From: a virus
DNA length: 37,917 nucleotides
IMG/VR virus record: IMGVR_UViG_3300025759_000250
Coordinates: 1-37,917 of that record
Reading direction: 5' to 3' (one strand)
Position numbers and translations under genes: made by a program. The notes beneath the pieces were generated by a model. The model was not told the origin of the DNA. It ran no database searches and saw only the letters and a program-made list of their open reading frames with translations. This document shows positions 1-8,600 of the stretch, piece by piece (within the stretch, counting starts at the first letter, position 1; each line of letters begins with the position of its first letter).

Positions 1-1
1 G

Positions 2-586
2 AAATGTGCAAAGTATGTAGAGCTAGCAAGAGTACATTTTGATGCAGATGCAGAAAAAATTAGTGAGTTAGCGTGGGGGCAAGTAACCACACCATATGGC
101 GAAACTGTATCATCATCAGAATTTGGCACAAAAGCACACGAAGCATTAGAATTATACTTTGATGATGTCGAAGGTGATAAAAAATGGCGAGAGTTTGTGT
201 CGCAGGCATATGAGAACATTATCTCACAAGAAATAATACCCCAGAAAACAGAATTTCTGGTAAGTGACCATGATTTGCGTGTAGCAGGTTCGATAGATTT
301 GTTAGCAAAACAGAATGATATGTATGTTTTGTTGGATTATAAGTTCAGAAAATGCAAAGATAGAGGTAAATTCTATGATAGTGATTGTTATCAACTGTCG
401 ATAGAATCATTTTTTGTACAACAGTTGTACAATCTAAGTTATATACCAAAAGTATGTAGTGTATGTATAGATAATTCTAGTGGCGTACCATACTTTAAAT
501 GGTGGAGTAAAAAAAAGGTTGACAAGGGTATACAAGTTTTCTTAGATGCAAGAGATTTATATTTTACATTAAATAATATTAATTAA
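2..586 (+). CDS. PD-(D/E)XK nuclease, RecB/Cas4-type (5' partial)
   Basis: The frame is open from the first bases of the window, so the N-terminus is missing; an internal GTG at 197 is not the real start. The visible 194 residues carry the core of a RecB/Cas4-type PD-(D/E)XK exonuclease: an EFGTKAHEALELYF segment (the GxxxH motif near the start of the fold), then VAGSIDLL (acidic metal ligand), then LLDYKFRK (the D-x-K catalytic strand), followed by a Gln/Tyr-containing helix (YQLSIESFFVQQLY). Such phage nucleases resect double-strand ends to feed recombination. An ERF annealing protein and an endonuclease VII-like resolvase lie 2 kb downstream on the same strand, which supports a recombination role. 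The fold assignment is solid; the exact substrate is inferred. Confidence 0.8.
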   Translation, partial: KCAKYVELARVHFDADAEKISELAWGQVTTPYGETVSSSEFGTKAHEALELYFDDVEGDKKWREFVSQAYENIISQEIIPQKTEFLVSDHDLRVAGSIDLLAKQNDMYVLLDYKFRKCKDRGKFYDSDCYQLSIESFFVQQLYNLSYIPKVCSVCIDNSSGVPYFKWWSKKKVDKGIQVFLDARDLYFTLNNIN

Positions 587-599
587 ACCAAATAAAATT

Positions 600-776
600 A
601 TGGAACAAATGAAGATAACAAAAGATAATGCTCTAGCTATATTACTAGAGCTAACCCATCAAGCTGAGTTACGAATGAAAAACGGTAACTTTGATTTGAT
701 GAATGACATAGTTGAAGCTATGCAAGTAGAGCACAATGCAAGAATACAACTTGATGAAGTGGAGGTTACACAATGA
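600..776 (+). CDS. Hypothetical protein, 58 aa
   Basis: This short ORF starts MEQMKITKDN and ends LDEVEVTQ. It fills the gap between the nuclease and the next gene, and its TGA overlaps the following ATG (ATGA at 773-776), the coupling used across this phage. The protein is acidic and predicted mostly helical, with no cysteine pair or membrane segment. I recognise no family. Support comes from packing, coupling and a coding-like composition, not from homology. Confidence 0.6.
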   Translation: MEQMKITKDNALAILLELTHQAELRMKNGNFDLMNDIVEAMQVEHNARIQLDEVEVTQ

Positions 777-1051
777 AAACAACTACACCAAATCAATTCT
801 CAGAAACTTGGCTAGTCGATATGCTTATTAAAGATGGCGAGTTTGAATACTCTTCACAATATATCTTAGATGTAGGAACAACTAAAGGAGCACGAGGAGC
901 GTGGTTATTTTTTACAAGAGACCACGATTGGATTGAGTTCACAGATGAAGAAAATGGCATCGGAGAAGATGGTAGTGGCAGAATATTTGAAATCGGTATT
1001 AGTGCCATACCTAAAAAACATATTGACATACTAAGAAAATATATGTACTGA
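773..1051 (+). CDS. Hypothetical protein, 92 aa
   Basis: A small soluble acidic protein that begins MKTTTPNQFSETWLVDML and contains an aromatic-rich stretch (ARGAWLFFTRDHDWIEF). It is coupled to the upstream 58-aa gene by ATGA, and only 6 nt separate it from the next gene. No catalytic motif is visible. A 111-aa ORF on the opposite strand covers the same bases but is less plausible because every neighbour runs on the plus strand. Function unknown; its place in the replication/recombination arm suggests early expression. Confidence 0.6.
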   Translation: MKTTTPNQFSETWLVDMLIKDGEFEYSSQYILDVGTTKGARGAWLFFTRDHDWIEFTDEENGIGEDGSGRIFEIGISAIPKKHIDILRKYMY

Positions 1052-1057
1052 ACCATT

Positions 1058-1570
1058 ATGAATATATTTTGCATTGATAAAGACCCCTTACAATCAGCAA
1101 AATGGCTATGTGACCAACATTGTAACAAGATGGTATTGGAATCAGCACAAATGGTAGCAAACTGTTTTCCTTTAGATGTATTAGAAGATGCACCAAAGAC
1201 ACAAAAAGGTACACCTAGAAAATATAGCTATTGGAAACACCCTTGCTCCATATGGGCGAGAGAAACTATGGCTAACCTATCTTGGCTTTTACTACACTCA
1301 TTGGAGATGGAAGAAGAGCGTAAAGACAGAGGTTTCAATCCACACTTTTCAGCCGACTTTCTAAAGTGGGCTTTACTTAATATGCATCGCAGTAGTAATG
1401 ACCCAAGTTCAGAGCAAACAGAATTTGCCATTGCTATTAGCGACCATATGACTTGTCGTCAGCACCCCGATTTTGACAAATCAGATGTAGTCGGCAAGTA
1501 CAGATTATATTATAAATTAGATAAACCATTTGCTAGATGGACTAGCAATAAACCAAATTGGATAAAATGA
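1058..1570 (+). CDS. Conserved phage protein, possibly Pyr_excise (DenV)-related
   Basis: A 170-aa protein whose opening (MNIFCIDKDP, then CDQHCNKMVLESAQM) resembles the start of many phage proteins of the type MNIFxLDxDPxxxAxxHCDKHVxKMxLExxQ, some of which are annotated as pyrimidine-dimer glycosylase-like (Pyr_excise, T4 DenV-related). Shared features here are the Cys/His pair at residues 18-22, the K-M-x-L-E-x-x-Q helix, a KHPCSIWAR segment where the family typically has HPC-x-x-W, and a C-terminal Y-Y-K-L-DKPFARW region. If the relation holds, it would repair UV damage or bind DNA. I recognise the pattern from memory and could not align it, so the enzymatic role is tentative. The next gene starts within its stop codon. 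Confidence 0.55.
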   Translation: MNIFCIDKDPLQSAKWLCDQHCNKMVLESAQMVANCFPLDVLEDAPKTQKGTPRKYSYWKHPCSIWARETMANLSWLLLHSLEMEEERKDRGFNPHFSADFLKWALLNMHRSSNDPSSEQTEFAIAISDHMTCRQHPDFDKSDVVGKYRLYYKLDKPFARWTSNKPNWIK

Positions 1571-1788
1571 GCGAAGAAAGATTATATAAAGTATTAGTAA
1601 CAACTACAATCAAACATCAAGTATATTACAGTACCAAGTACAGGGAAACAGATGCCGATATTATTGAGGAAGTACTAGATAGGACTAATCATAACTATAA
1701 AAAAATAGATATGAATGATGTTATTACTGTTGAAGAAAGAGTAGAAGATATACAGGACGAAGGTTATACTTTTGTTGACGATGAGTAA
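1567..1788 (+). CDS. Hypothetical acidic protein, 73 aa
   Basis: I chose the ATG at 1567 (MSEERLYKVLV) because it forms an ATGA overlap with the upstream stop; an ATG at 1558 would add three residues inside the previous gene. The product is short and acidic, with a likely beta-strand start (LYKVLVTTTIKHQVYY) and an acidic end (DEGYTFVDDE). No known domain. The next ORF begins at its stop through a TAATG overlap. Confidence 0.6.
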   Translation: MSEERLYKVLVTTTIKHQVYYSTKYRETDADIIEEVLDRTNHNYKKIDMNDVITVEERVEDIQDEGYTFVDDE

Positions 1789-1994
1789 TGGCTAGAAAAT
1801 ATCTCATAACATTTACACACCACGAAATGCCATCAGATTACACAGGGAGCAGAACTCTCTGGGCAAATGATGAGAAACAAGCTATCTCATATCTGTTGGT
1901 AAACAGACCAGATAAAAATAATTCTGGTAACTTAAAAAAAGGTGGTGCGAGAGTAACAATAAAAGAAATATATGAAGTACCTACCCCAGAATAA
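1788..1994 (+). CDS. Hypothetical protein, 68 aa
   Basis: Begins MARKYLITFTHHEMP on a TAATG overlap with the preceding gene. The predicted start is a beta strand, followed by a polar region and a strand-like VTIKEIYEVPTPE. It overlaps the following resolvase gene by 23 nt. I recognise no family and see no catalytic residues; it probably belongs to the same early transcript. Confidence 0.6.
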   Translation: MARKYLITFTHHEMPSDYTGSRTLWANDEKQAISYLLVNRPDKNNSGNLKKGGARVTIKEIYEVPTPE

Positions 1995-2421
1995 AATAAA
2001 AGAATACAGGGAAAAGAATAAGCCTAAAAAATGTCCTATTCTGGGAGTTAAGATGACATATCCTGTATTAGACCATTCTCACGATAACTATATGGTAAGA
2101 GGCGTAATCGACAACTATGCTAATTTATTTTTAGGTAAAATAGAGAATGCACATAAAAGATTTTGCGGAAGTAGTAAATTAAGCTTGACACAAATATTAA
2201 AAAATGTCATAACGTATATCGAAACCGAACAAAAATCTATCTTGCACCCTGTCGGATTTAGGCAGATGACAAGATATTTCAAAAATCAAAACAAATTCCA
2301 ACAAGTCATATTAATGAAACAAGAGGGCATAACAAATGATGATATCAATAATTGTAATAATGCTCACGAAAGACTTTCACTATATAGATTAACTATCAAA
2401 AAGAAATGCAAAAATATATAA
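1972..2421 (+). CDS. Endonuclease VII-like Holliday-junction resolvase (His-Me finger), zinc-poor
   Basis: This 149-aa protein has the signature of phage recombination endonuclease VII: CPILGVKM, then LDHSH (Asp34, His35, His37), then MVRGVIDNYANLFLGKIENA with Arg43, Gly44, Asn51, Gly55 and Glu58, matching the usual DHxH...RGxxCxxCNxxxGxxEN pattern. These residues form the ββα-metal (His-Me) active site that resolves branched DNA before packaging. Unusually, the CxxC zinc ligands seen in most members are lost: only Cys21 remains and the second pair reads IDNYAN. The C-terminal half is helical and basic. It sits directly before erf, fitting a recombination operon. Fold call is confident; activity despite the missing zinc site is inferred. 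Confidence 0.75.
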   Translation: MKYLPQNKIKEYREKNKPKKCPILGVKMTYPVLDHSHDNYMVRGVIDNYANLFLGKIENAHKRFCGSSKLSLTQILKNVITYIETEQKSILHPVGFRQMTRYFKNQNKFQQVILMKQEGITNDDINNCNNAHERLSLYRLTIKKKCKNI

Positions 2422-2858
2422 CAAAAAAACTGCAAGAATTACAAGCAGTATTAAAATGTGGCAAGGGTAATTACAATGCTTTTGGCAAGTATGGATACAG
2501 AAGTATCGAAGATATTTGCGAGGCAATAAAACCCTTTTTGGCAAACATCAAAGTTTGCTTCTTAATGGACGATGAGGTAAAACAAATAGGAGAAAGATTC
2601 TATGTAGAGTCTACAATTACTATTGTATGTTCTGAATCGGGCGAGCGTATCTCAGTAAGAGCACAAGCAAGAGAACCAAATGATAAAAAAGGTATGGACG
2701 CTAGTCAACTTACGGGTGCAACTGCAACGTATGCTCGCAAAAGAGCTTTTCAAGGTCTGCTATTATTAGATAATAATGAAGATGCAGATTCATTAAATAA
2801 ACACGAAGATGATAAAAAATCTTCTAACAATAAAACAAAGGAAGATGACTTACTATGA
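2406..2858 (+). CDS. erf: ERF-family single-strand annealing recombinase
   Basis: The 150-aa product fits the ERF superfamily (phage P22 Erf type). It has an N-terminal helix, an FGKYGYRSIEDICEAIKPFL segment, a central beta region, and the hallmark KKGMDASQLTGATATYARKR followed by AFQGLLLLDNNEDAD. ERF proteins form rings that anneal complementary single strands during phage recombination and concatemer or circle formation. The last 20 residues are charged and probably disordered. It overlaps the resolvase upstream by 16 nt and the next gene by 4 nt (ATGA). It probably works with the upstream PD-(D/E)XK nuclease and the resolvase. Confidence 0.88.
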   Translation: MQKYITKKLQELQAVLKCGKGNYNAFGKYGYRSIEDICEAIKPFLANIKVCFLMDDEVKQIGERFYVESTITIVCSESGERISVRAQAREPNDKKGMDASQLTGATATYARKRAFQGLLLLDNNEDADSLNKHEDDKKSSNNKTKEDDLL

Positions 2859-3103
2859 GTGAGTACGTACAAAAAGAGGGTACAGGAGCTTCATTCCCTA
2901 ACAAAAAGAAGACATCGGAAAGTAGTCCACAACTATTAGGAACTATTACTATTCCAAAAGATATGGCGGGCAAGAAAGTAAATATTGCTTCTTGGCTAAA
3001 TGAAAAAGGTAGCTTAAAATATTACTCACACAAACTAAGTGAGATTAAAACTGAGGAGAAACCCAAGACAGAGGTAGACCTAAGTCAAGATATTCCTTTC
3101 TAA
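2855..3103 (+). CDS. Small protein with SSB-like C-terminal tip (DIPF)
   Basis: An 82-aa protein, ATGA-coupled to erf. It ends VDLSQDIPF, which matches the acidic-then-IPF tip used by bacterial SSB to recruit replication and repair proteins. The body (about residues 25-65) has short strands (LLGTITIPKDMAGKKVNIAS and SLKYYSHKLSEI) that could form a reduced OB-like fold, but I do not see the full 100-residue SSB domain. Position between erf and the exonuclease supports a single-strand-DNA or helicase-loading role. The tip is seen directly; the function is inferred. Confidence 0.65.
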   Translation: MSEYVQKEGTGASFPNKKKTSESSPQLLGTITIPKDMAGKKVNIASWLNEKGSLKYYSHKLSEIKTEEKPKTEVDLSQDIPF

Positions 3104-3116
3104 TTTACCATTATCT

Positions 3117-3884
3117 ATGCCAGTAACCAAGATAAACCGACTCTTTTGGGATATAGAAACATCTCCCAATGTCGGTTTATTTTGGCAAACTGGTTATAAA
3201 TTAAATATACAACACGATAGCATAGTCCAAGAGAGGGCGATTATGTGCATATGCTATAAGTGGGAGAATCGCAAAACAGTACACGCTTTGACTTGGGACA
3301 AGGGCGATGATAAGGAGATGATTAAGAAGTTCATCGATGTACTAAACACCGCAGATGAGATAGTAGCACATAATGGAGACAACTTTGATATTAAATTTTT
3401 TAACTCTAGGGTTATCTTTCATGATTTAGAACCCCATAGAGCACCCAATAGTGTAGATACACTCAAAATTGCTAGAAGAAAATTTAGATTTAACTCTAAT
3501 AGATTGGATTATTTAGGTAAGTTACTATTCGGAGAGGGTAAAATATCCACATCATACCAGTTATGGAAAGATATATTACTTAACAATAGCAAAAAGGCTA
3601 TGGCTGATATGGTAAAATATTGTAAAAAAGATGTAGTTTTACTTGAAAGAGTATTTAAAAAACTGCATAAATATGAGGAGAACAAAACACATACAGGTAT
3701 ATTAAATGGATATGACCCTTGGGTTTGCCCCGAATGTTCATCAACTGACGTTGTTAGAGATGGCGTTAAGGTTACAAAGATGGGTAAGAAATTCAGAATG
3801 AGATGTAAAGTATGTGCTAGGAATTATCTATTATCAGCAAGTAATGTAAAAAAATATCATGAGTTTAAAAAGTTTCAAAGATAA
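3117..3884 (+). CDS. DEDD 3'-5' exonuclease (RNase H-like) with C-terminal zinc ribbon
   Basis: 255 aa. Exo I is LFWDIETSP (Asp12, Glu14), Exo II is HNGDNFDIKFF (Asp91), and Exo III is YCKKDVVLL (Tyr168, Asp172), the DEDDy arrangement of the RNase H-like family often annotated as ribonuclease H-like or predicted 3'-5' exonuclease. After a linker there is a zinc ribbon, CPEC (Cys204, Cys207) and CKVC (Cys230, Cys233), with basic residues between, likely for nucleic-acid binding. It may supply proofreading or end processing, since no polymerase with its own exonuclease is visible here. The ATG at 3117 follows a 13-nt gap and places Exo I at the N-terminus as is normal. Confidence 0.82.
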   Translation: MPVTKINRLFWDIETSPNVGLFWQTGYKLNIQHDSIVQERAIMCICYKWENRKTVHALTWDKGDDKEMIKKFIDVLNTADEIVAHNGDNFDIKFFNSRVIFHDLEPHRAPNSVDTLKIARRKFRFNSNRLDYLGKLLFGEGKISTSYQLWKDILLNNSKKAMADMVKYCKKDVVLLERVFKKLHKYEENKTHTGILNGYDPWVCPECSSTDVVRDGVKVTKMGKKFRMRCKVCARNYLLSASNVKKYHEFKKFQR

Positions 3885-4068
3885 CCCAAACGAAATAAAG
3901 ATGAAGCAAATTATAGAGGGTATAGAAGTATTAAAGGATTTAACTGAATCACTATCAGATAACAGATTTGATGAAACTAATTCCATATTAGTGAAATCAA
4001 TAAAACAAACATCATACGCAATATCCATACAAATGAAGCAATTATATGACGGACTCAAAAACACCTAA
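3859..4068 (+). CDS. Hypothetical helical protein, 69 aa
   Basis: Starts MSLKSFKDNPNEIKM inside the last 26 nt of the exonuclease and overlaps the helicase start by 23 nt, so it fills the only gap between two firm genes. The sequence is almost entirely amphipathic helix (IIEGIEVLKDLTESL, then QTSYAISIQMKQLYDGL). A partner of the helicase is possible by position only. No family recognised. Confidence 0.55.
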   Translation: MSLKSFKDNPNEIKMKQIIEGIEVLKDLTESLSDNRFDETNSILVKSIKQTSYAISIQMKQLYDGLKNT

Positions 4069-5359
4069 CTCCCCACAAGCAGAAAGAATATTATTAGCCT
4101 GTTGCCTTAGAGAAGACGAAAAATTAGAAGAAGCTATCACCATAGTAAATGATGATGACTTTTACTATGAGAATAACAAAATCATCTTCTCTAGCATTAA
4201 GAAAATCTACAATGACAACAAACCCGTTGATGAATTATCATTAGTAGAGGAACTAAAAAGTAAGAATTTATTAGAGGAGATAGGTGGTGTATCATATATC
4301 TACTCTGTATTAGAATCTTGTGAAACAAGTGTGCAGTCGAAATCGTCTGCTATCATAATTAAAGAAAATTCTAATAAGAGAGAGATTATTAGAACGTCAA
4401 GATTAGCAATAGAGGCTATCGAGGAGGGTAATGATTATCAAACAGTATTAGGTAATATTGAGAAATCATTAGACTCACTAGATAGTGGAGAAATACAAAA
4501 TACAAAACTAGGTGCTAATGTAGATACTTTCCTGAGGTCATTGAAAGCGATGCAGGATGGCACTTATGTATCACATAAGACACCAACAGGAATATCTCAT
4601 CTTGATGATAAGTTACCTGAGGGTGGACTAGGAAGAGGAGAAGTTATGGTAATCTCAGCACCAACATCTTGTGGTAAATCTCAATTAGCATTGAACTTTG
4701 CCCTGAGAACAGCACTTGTAGAAAACAAAGGAGTTGCTATTTTCTCTTTTGAGATGCCTGCTGACCAGATAATGAAGAGAATGACGCAGATATCATCAGG
4801 TAAAAATATCAACCACAGCAATACAAAGCTAAATAAGGATCAGGATTTTACCGAATTGATGGAAGCTACGGAAAAACTTTGCAATTCTAATATACATATC
4901 ATCAACTATGTTAAGAATATCACGGAGCTGAAGGCGAGAAGCAGGCAGTTAAAAAGAAAACATAACATAGAATATATAGTTATAGATTATCTGCAACTCA
5001 TACCTTGGGATAGAAAGATGTCAAAGTGTGATGGCATAGCAGAAGTATCTCACGGTATCAAGCAAATGGCAATGGAACTAAATGTACCTGTTGTTCTTTT
5101 AGCACAGATAAACAGAGAGGGTGCAAAGAGTGGTAAACCTAATATTTATAGCCTAAAAGATAGTGGAGATGTAGAGAATGATGCAGACATTATTTTAATG
5201 ATGTATCCTAAAAATGGAGACATAGAAATGAGTAAAAAGCTTGACAAGAATGGGCAACCGTATGTAGAGTTAGAGTATAAATTGGTTAAGAACAGAGAAG
5301 GAGAAAGAGACACGAGTGGAACATTTGTATTTGACCATTATGTAGGAAGATTTTTATAA
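4046..5359 (+). CDS. dnaB: DnaB-type replicative DNA helicase
   Basis: 437 aa. The N-terminal helical domain (AERILLACCL...DDDFYYENNKIIFSSI) matches DnaB_N, which contacts primase. The RecA-like motor carries Walker A at about residues 205-212 (APTSCGKS, a common phage variant of GxxxxGKS), an FSFEMP segment, Walker B YIVIDYLQL (Asp314), the LAQINREG sensor region near 355, and a GDVENDAD segment. It forms a hexamer that unwinds the fork. It is slightly shorter than bacterial DnaB (about 450-470 aa), as is usual in phages. It is the last large gene of the plus-strand arm. No separate primase is seen in the window. Confidence 0.92.
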   Translation: MTDSKTPNSPQAERILLACCLREDEKLEEAITIVNDDDFYYENNKIIFSSIKKIYNDNKPVDELSLVEELKSKNLLEEIGGVSYIYSVLESCETSVQSKSSAIIIKENSNKREIIRTSRLAIEAIEEGNDYQTVLGNIEKSLDSLDSGEIQNTKLGANVDTFLRSLKAMQDGTYVSHKTPTGISHLDDKLPEGGLGRGEVMVISAPTSCGKSQLALNFALRTALVENKGVAIFSFEMPADQIMKRMTQISSGKNINHSNTKLNKDQDFTELMEATEKLCNSNIHIINYVKNITELKARSRQLKRKHNIEYIVIDYLQLIPWDRKMSKCDGIAEVSHGIKQMAMELNVPVVLLAQINREGAKSGKPNIYSLKDSGDVENDADIILMMYPKNGDIEMSKKLDKNGQPYVELEYKLVKNREGERDTSGTFVFDHYVGRFL

Positions 5360-5426
5360 GGGTGTGAGATGTCCGTAAGGCTCTCTGCTTTGTTTTAGCT
5401 TCATTTTGCAAAGTTTGGACACCCTT
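5358..5426 (+). promoter_or_regulatory. Structured RNA or terminator candidate after dnaB
   Basis: AAGGGTGT at 5358-5365 pairs perfectly with ACACCCTT at 5419-5426. Inside, CTTTG and CAAAG can form a second stem around a T-rich loop, and GTCC/GGAC offers an alternative pairing. The closing stem starts in the dnaB stop codon and is followed by a weak T/A run rather than a clear U-tract. It could end plus-strand transcription before the convergent late operon or act as a structured leader for the 56-aa ORF. No known riboswitch class is recognised. Confidence 0.4.
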
Positions 5427-5437
5427 TATTATTTATT

Positions 5438-5608
5438 ATGAAAGCAGAACTATCACTAGAAGAGTTAGAAACTAGGATTCATTTATACAGAGATGAATCT
5501 AGAACTATATCGCATAGAATTAATGCACTAACAGATAGAAGAAAAGAGATAAACGAGAGAATAAAAGAACTAAAAGAAAAAGCTAAGGTTGCGAAGTCCT
5601 CTGATTGA
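5438..5608 (+). CDS. Small coiled-coil protein, 56 aa
   Basis: MKAELSLEELETRIHLY... ending EKAKVAKSSD is one highly charged Lys/Glu/Arg-rich helix with heptad-like spacing. It is the last plus-strand gene, and its final 26 nt overlap, tail to tail, the end of the minus-strand late operon. No clear Shine-Dalgarno is seen just upstream. Function unknown. Confidence 0.5.
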   Translation: MKAELSLEELETRIHLYRDESRTISHRINALTDRRKEINERIKELKEKAKVAKSSD

Positions 5609-8600
5609 ACATTTGCATCTGTGCCTTTTGTTGGTCTAATCTTCTTTGCATCTCTCCTATCGTTAATCCGATACCTTCAAATTCTTTTTCTAGGTAATAT
5701 TGTAACTTTGCATCTTGGTTTGCAGTCATCGATAATTGCTTCCAACCATTTTCTGCAACCAATGCATATGGTAGCATCATACCAATTCTGTGTTTTAGCT
5801 CATCTTGCCCCGCATTCCTAGACATATATTTACCTAAGAAAGGATTAGAAGCAACAAGACCATATAGTTTGTTTTGAGTCATAGGTACTAAGTCTGAGAA
5901 AACAAACGTTGCACCCGCACTACTCATAACTGCTCTACCTCCCGCATCTCTTATTGCTTGTTCTGATGCATAATCTAATACATTAGCTACATCAATTTGA
6001 TTTCTGACTGTATTCTTACCAAGAATTTCTCTAGCATTATATCCAGTTGTTGTATTCTCTGCTAGAATATTCTTCATAGTTTGTGGGTCAAATAACTCTG
6101 CTGAAGCAAACTGTTCTCTACCTGTACCTCTCTTAGCCATTGTCTCAAGCTCATTGATAACGGCAGTCTTGATATTTTCTACCATCTCATTGTTGCCATC
6201 TTTATTAGCTTTTGCCATCCACCCCTTAAATGCTTTTATTGTAGCCTTATCAGCATTCAGTAACAAATCAGCAAACATACTAGGCTGTATGTTGAACTCT
6301 CCTGTTTTTATAACATGATTTAAAACAGAACTCGCTTCCATCTTTTTGACTTTTATCTGGTCATTAGCAATAGTTCTTAATTTTTTAATCATTGCGTCAG
6401 CTTGTGCTGGTGTCGAAGCACCCATAAGTTGTCTCACGTCACCTTCACTAAAAGTTTTTATCACAGAAGCATCAACTTTAGCTATATCATTTAACGCATC
6501 TATTCGTCTCACCTGTTCTCTCAATGCCTTATCATATGCTTTACCAGTAGGTAAGTTACCCATAGCATCTCTTTGTATGAATAATTGACCTACTGTATTT
6601 GTATCATATTTTATCGGGTTATTTGCACCAATCTTAAAAGTACCATCAGCACCAGACATCTGCATATATCTTTTTCTTAATATATTCAATGCACCACTTC
6701 TATCACTTGGGTCTAGTAATTTAATGTATCTATCTACCATACCTTTACCCGTGAGAATATTGTCGATAGCCTGTCCGCCAGTCATTAAGAATTTATCTGG
6801 GCTATTGGGATTATATTTTGCACTATAACCAGCACCTCTATCTAAAAGTTTATTACCGAAAAGATTAAAGAATGGCATATATTCTTTATTGTAATATGTA
6901 TTAGCTTCAAATAATTGCTTACCAGTATTTTCAAATCCTTTCTTAAACTGGGGCTTACCTCTTCTATCAAATGTATATACTGCATCATTTCTAAATTGTC
7001 TCAGATTGTTAGATATTTTTTCAGAAAGTATCATTTGTGATGTTTTATCACTACCTTTCATTGTAGATGAATAGTTTGCCTCATCTGCATATCTAGCAAT
7101 GATAGCATCTAATTGCTTCATATTAATAGTATTTGGCTTACCTTTTAACTTTTGTTTGGTTATACCCTTTATCTCCTGTAGACTCTTATATTGAGTTCCT
7201 AATGCACCATTAAGTGATGATAGTAATTGCTTTTGTACCTTCTTGGGCTGAGAACCTATAGCATTGAGTGCTTTATTTATCTGTTGGTATACACCAAACA
7301 TATTATATTGTAGCCCCTCATTGTCAGCTAATTTGTATGCTGTCTCATACTTAGTATCTTTTAGTGATTTCTTACCAAAGAATGATTTATCTAAAAGTCC
7401 TTGAAGTTGATTACCGCCTTGATCTGCTCTAAAAAATGTGTCTATGCCATTTTCTTTTAGTTTATTTTCAAGATTTTTTTGTAATGCTTTTTGCAATACT
7501 GGGTCACCATCTGCTATCTTTGTTGTTAAAATCTGATAATCTCTTACAATTTTCTTTTGTACATCCTCTACAACTTGTGCTATCTCTCTGCTACTACCTG
7601 TTTTCATAGCATTCTGTACATATAGTAGAGATTCCCTGATATTCTCAAAATTCTTTCTCATAGTATTTGAATACTGCGTAGAGAATTGGTCTATTAGGAT
7701 ACCTTGCTTGTTAGTTCGTGCACCAGATGCTATAAATATTTTTTGTGCATCCTTTAAAAATTCTTTATTTAATCTTTCTGTTGATGCTATGAGATTTTGT
7801 GCATACTTATCTATACCATTACCAGCAAATCCTGATATATATCTACCCGCTACTGGTAGTGCTATATCTATTGGTACTCCCATAGCACTTTGTTTTGCGT
7901 TATCTTTAGCTTGTTCTTTCAGAAATTGACCATAAGGCATCTTAACAGTATTTACTGTATCTTGTACAATTCTGTCGTAACCACCAACAACAATATCATT
8001 GATTGTTTGTGCTCCCATATCTGCTAGGAAACTAACTCCCGCTACTTGTGCACCTAATGTAAGTGGCTTAGTAGCACCCATAGTTGCAACATCTAATGCT
8101 ACACTTCCCTTGACCATAGCAAGTGTACCAAGAGTAGCACCCGCTCTATATATTTCTTCTGTAGCATCACCTATATCAGATGCAGAAAAGCCTTCAGAAT
8201 CTATAAACATATACTTAGGCTGACCATCTTGGTTTTGCGTATCTAATATCATGCGAGGTTTACCATCAACCTCCATAACCATGATATTTTCTTTACCGTA
8301 TTTATTTGTTACAGCATCATATTTTTCCTGAAAGTTGGCTCTCATATCTAAACCAGCTTTCATCCATAAATTTTTTAAAAATCCTGTGATACCAGAGCCA
8401 TTTACTCCTGAGCCTGCGTCTACTTGGTCTACTGGTACATCAAATACAAAAGCCATATCTTGCTCAAGTGATGCTGTAACTCCTCCACCATATGTATTAT
8501 CTTTTTTATTTTTAGCAAAAGATGTACCTGCTATGTTTTTGTATTCACCAGTTCTCACCCTATCGTAAGATGTTTGTCTTTGTTGCAAAACAATAGCATC

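Noticed and set aside
197-586. Taking GTG 197 as the start of the first gene
   Set aside because: The frame is open to the window edge, and the upstream part contains the conserved GTKAHEALE nuclease motif.
793-1128. 111-aa minus-strand ORF
   Set aside because: It is antisense to two plus-strand genes in a tightly packed plus-strand block and has no coupling or recognisable sequence.
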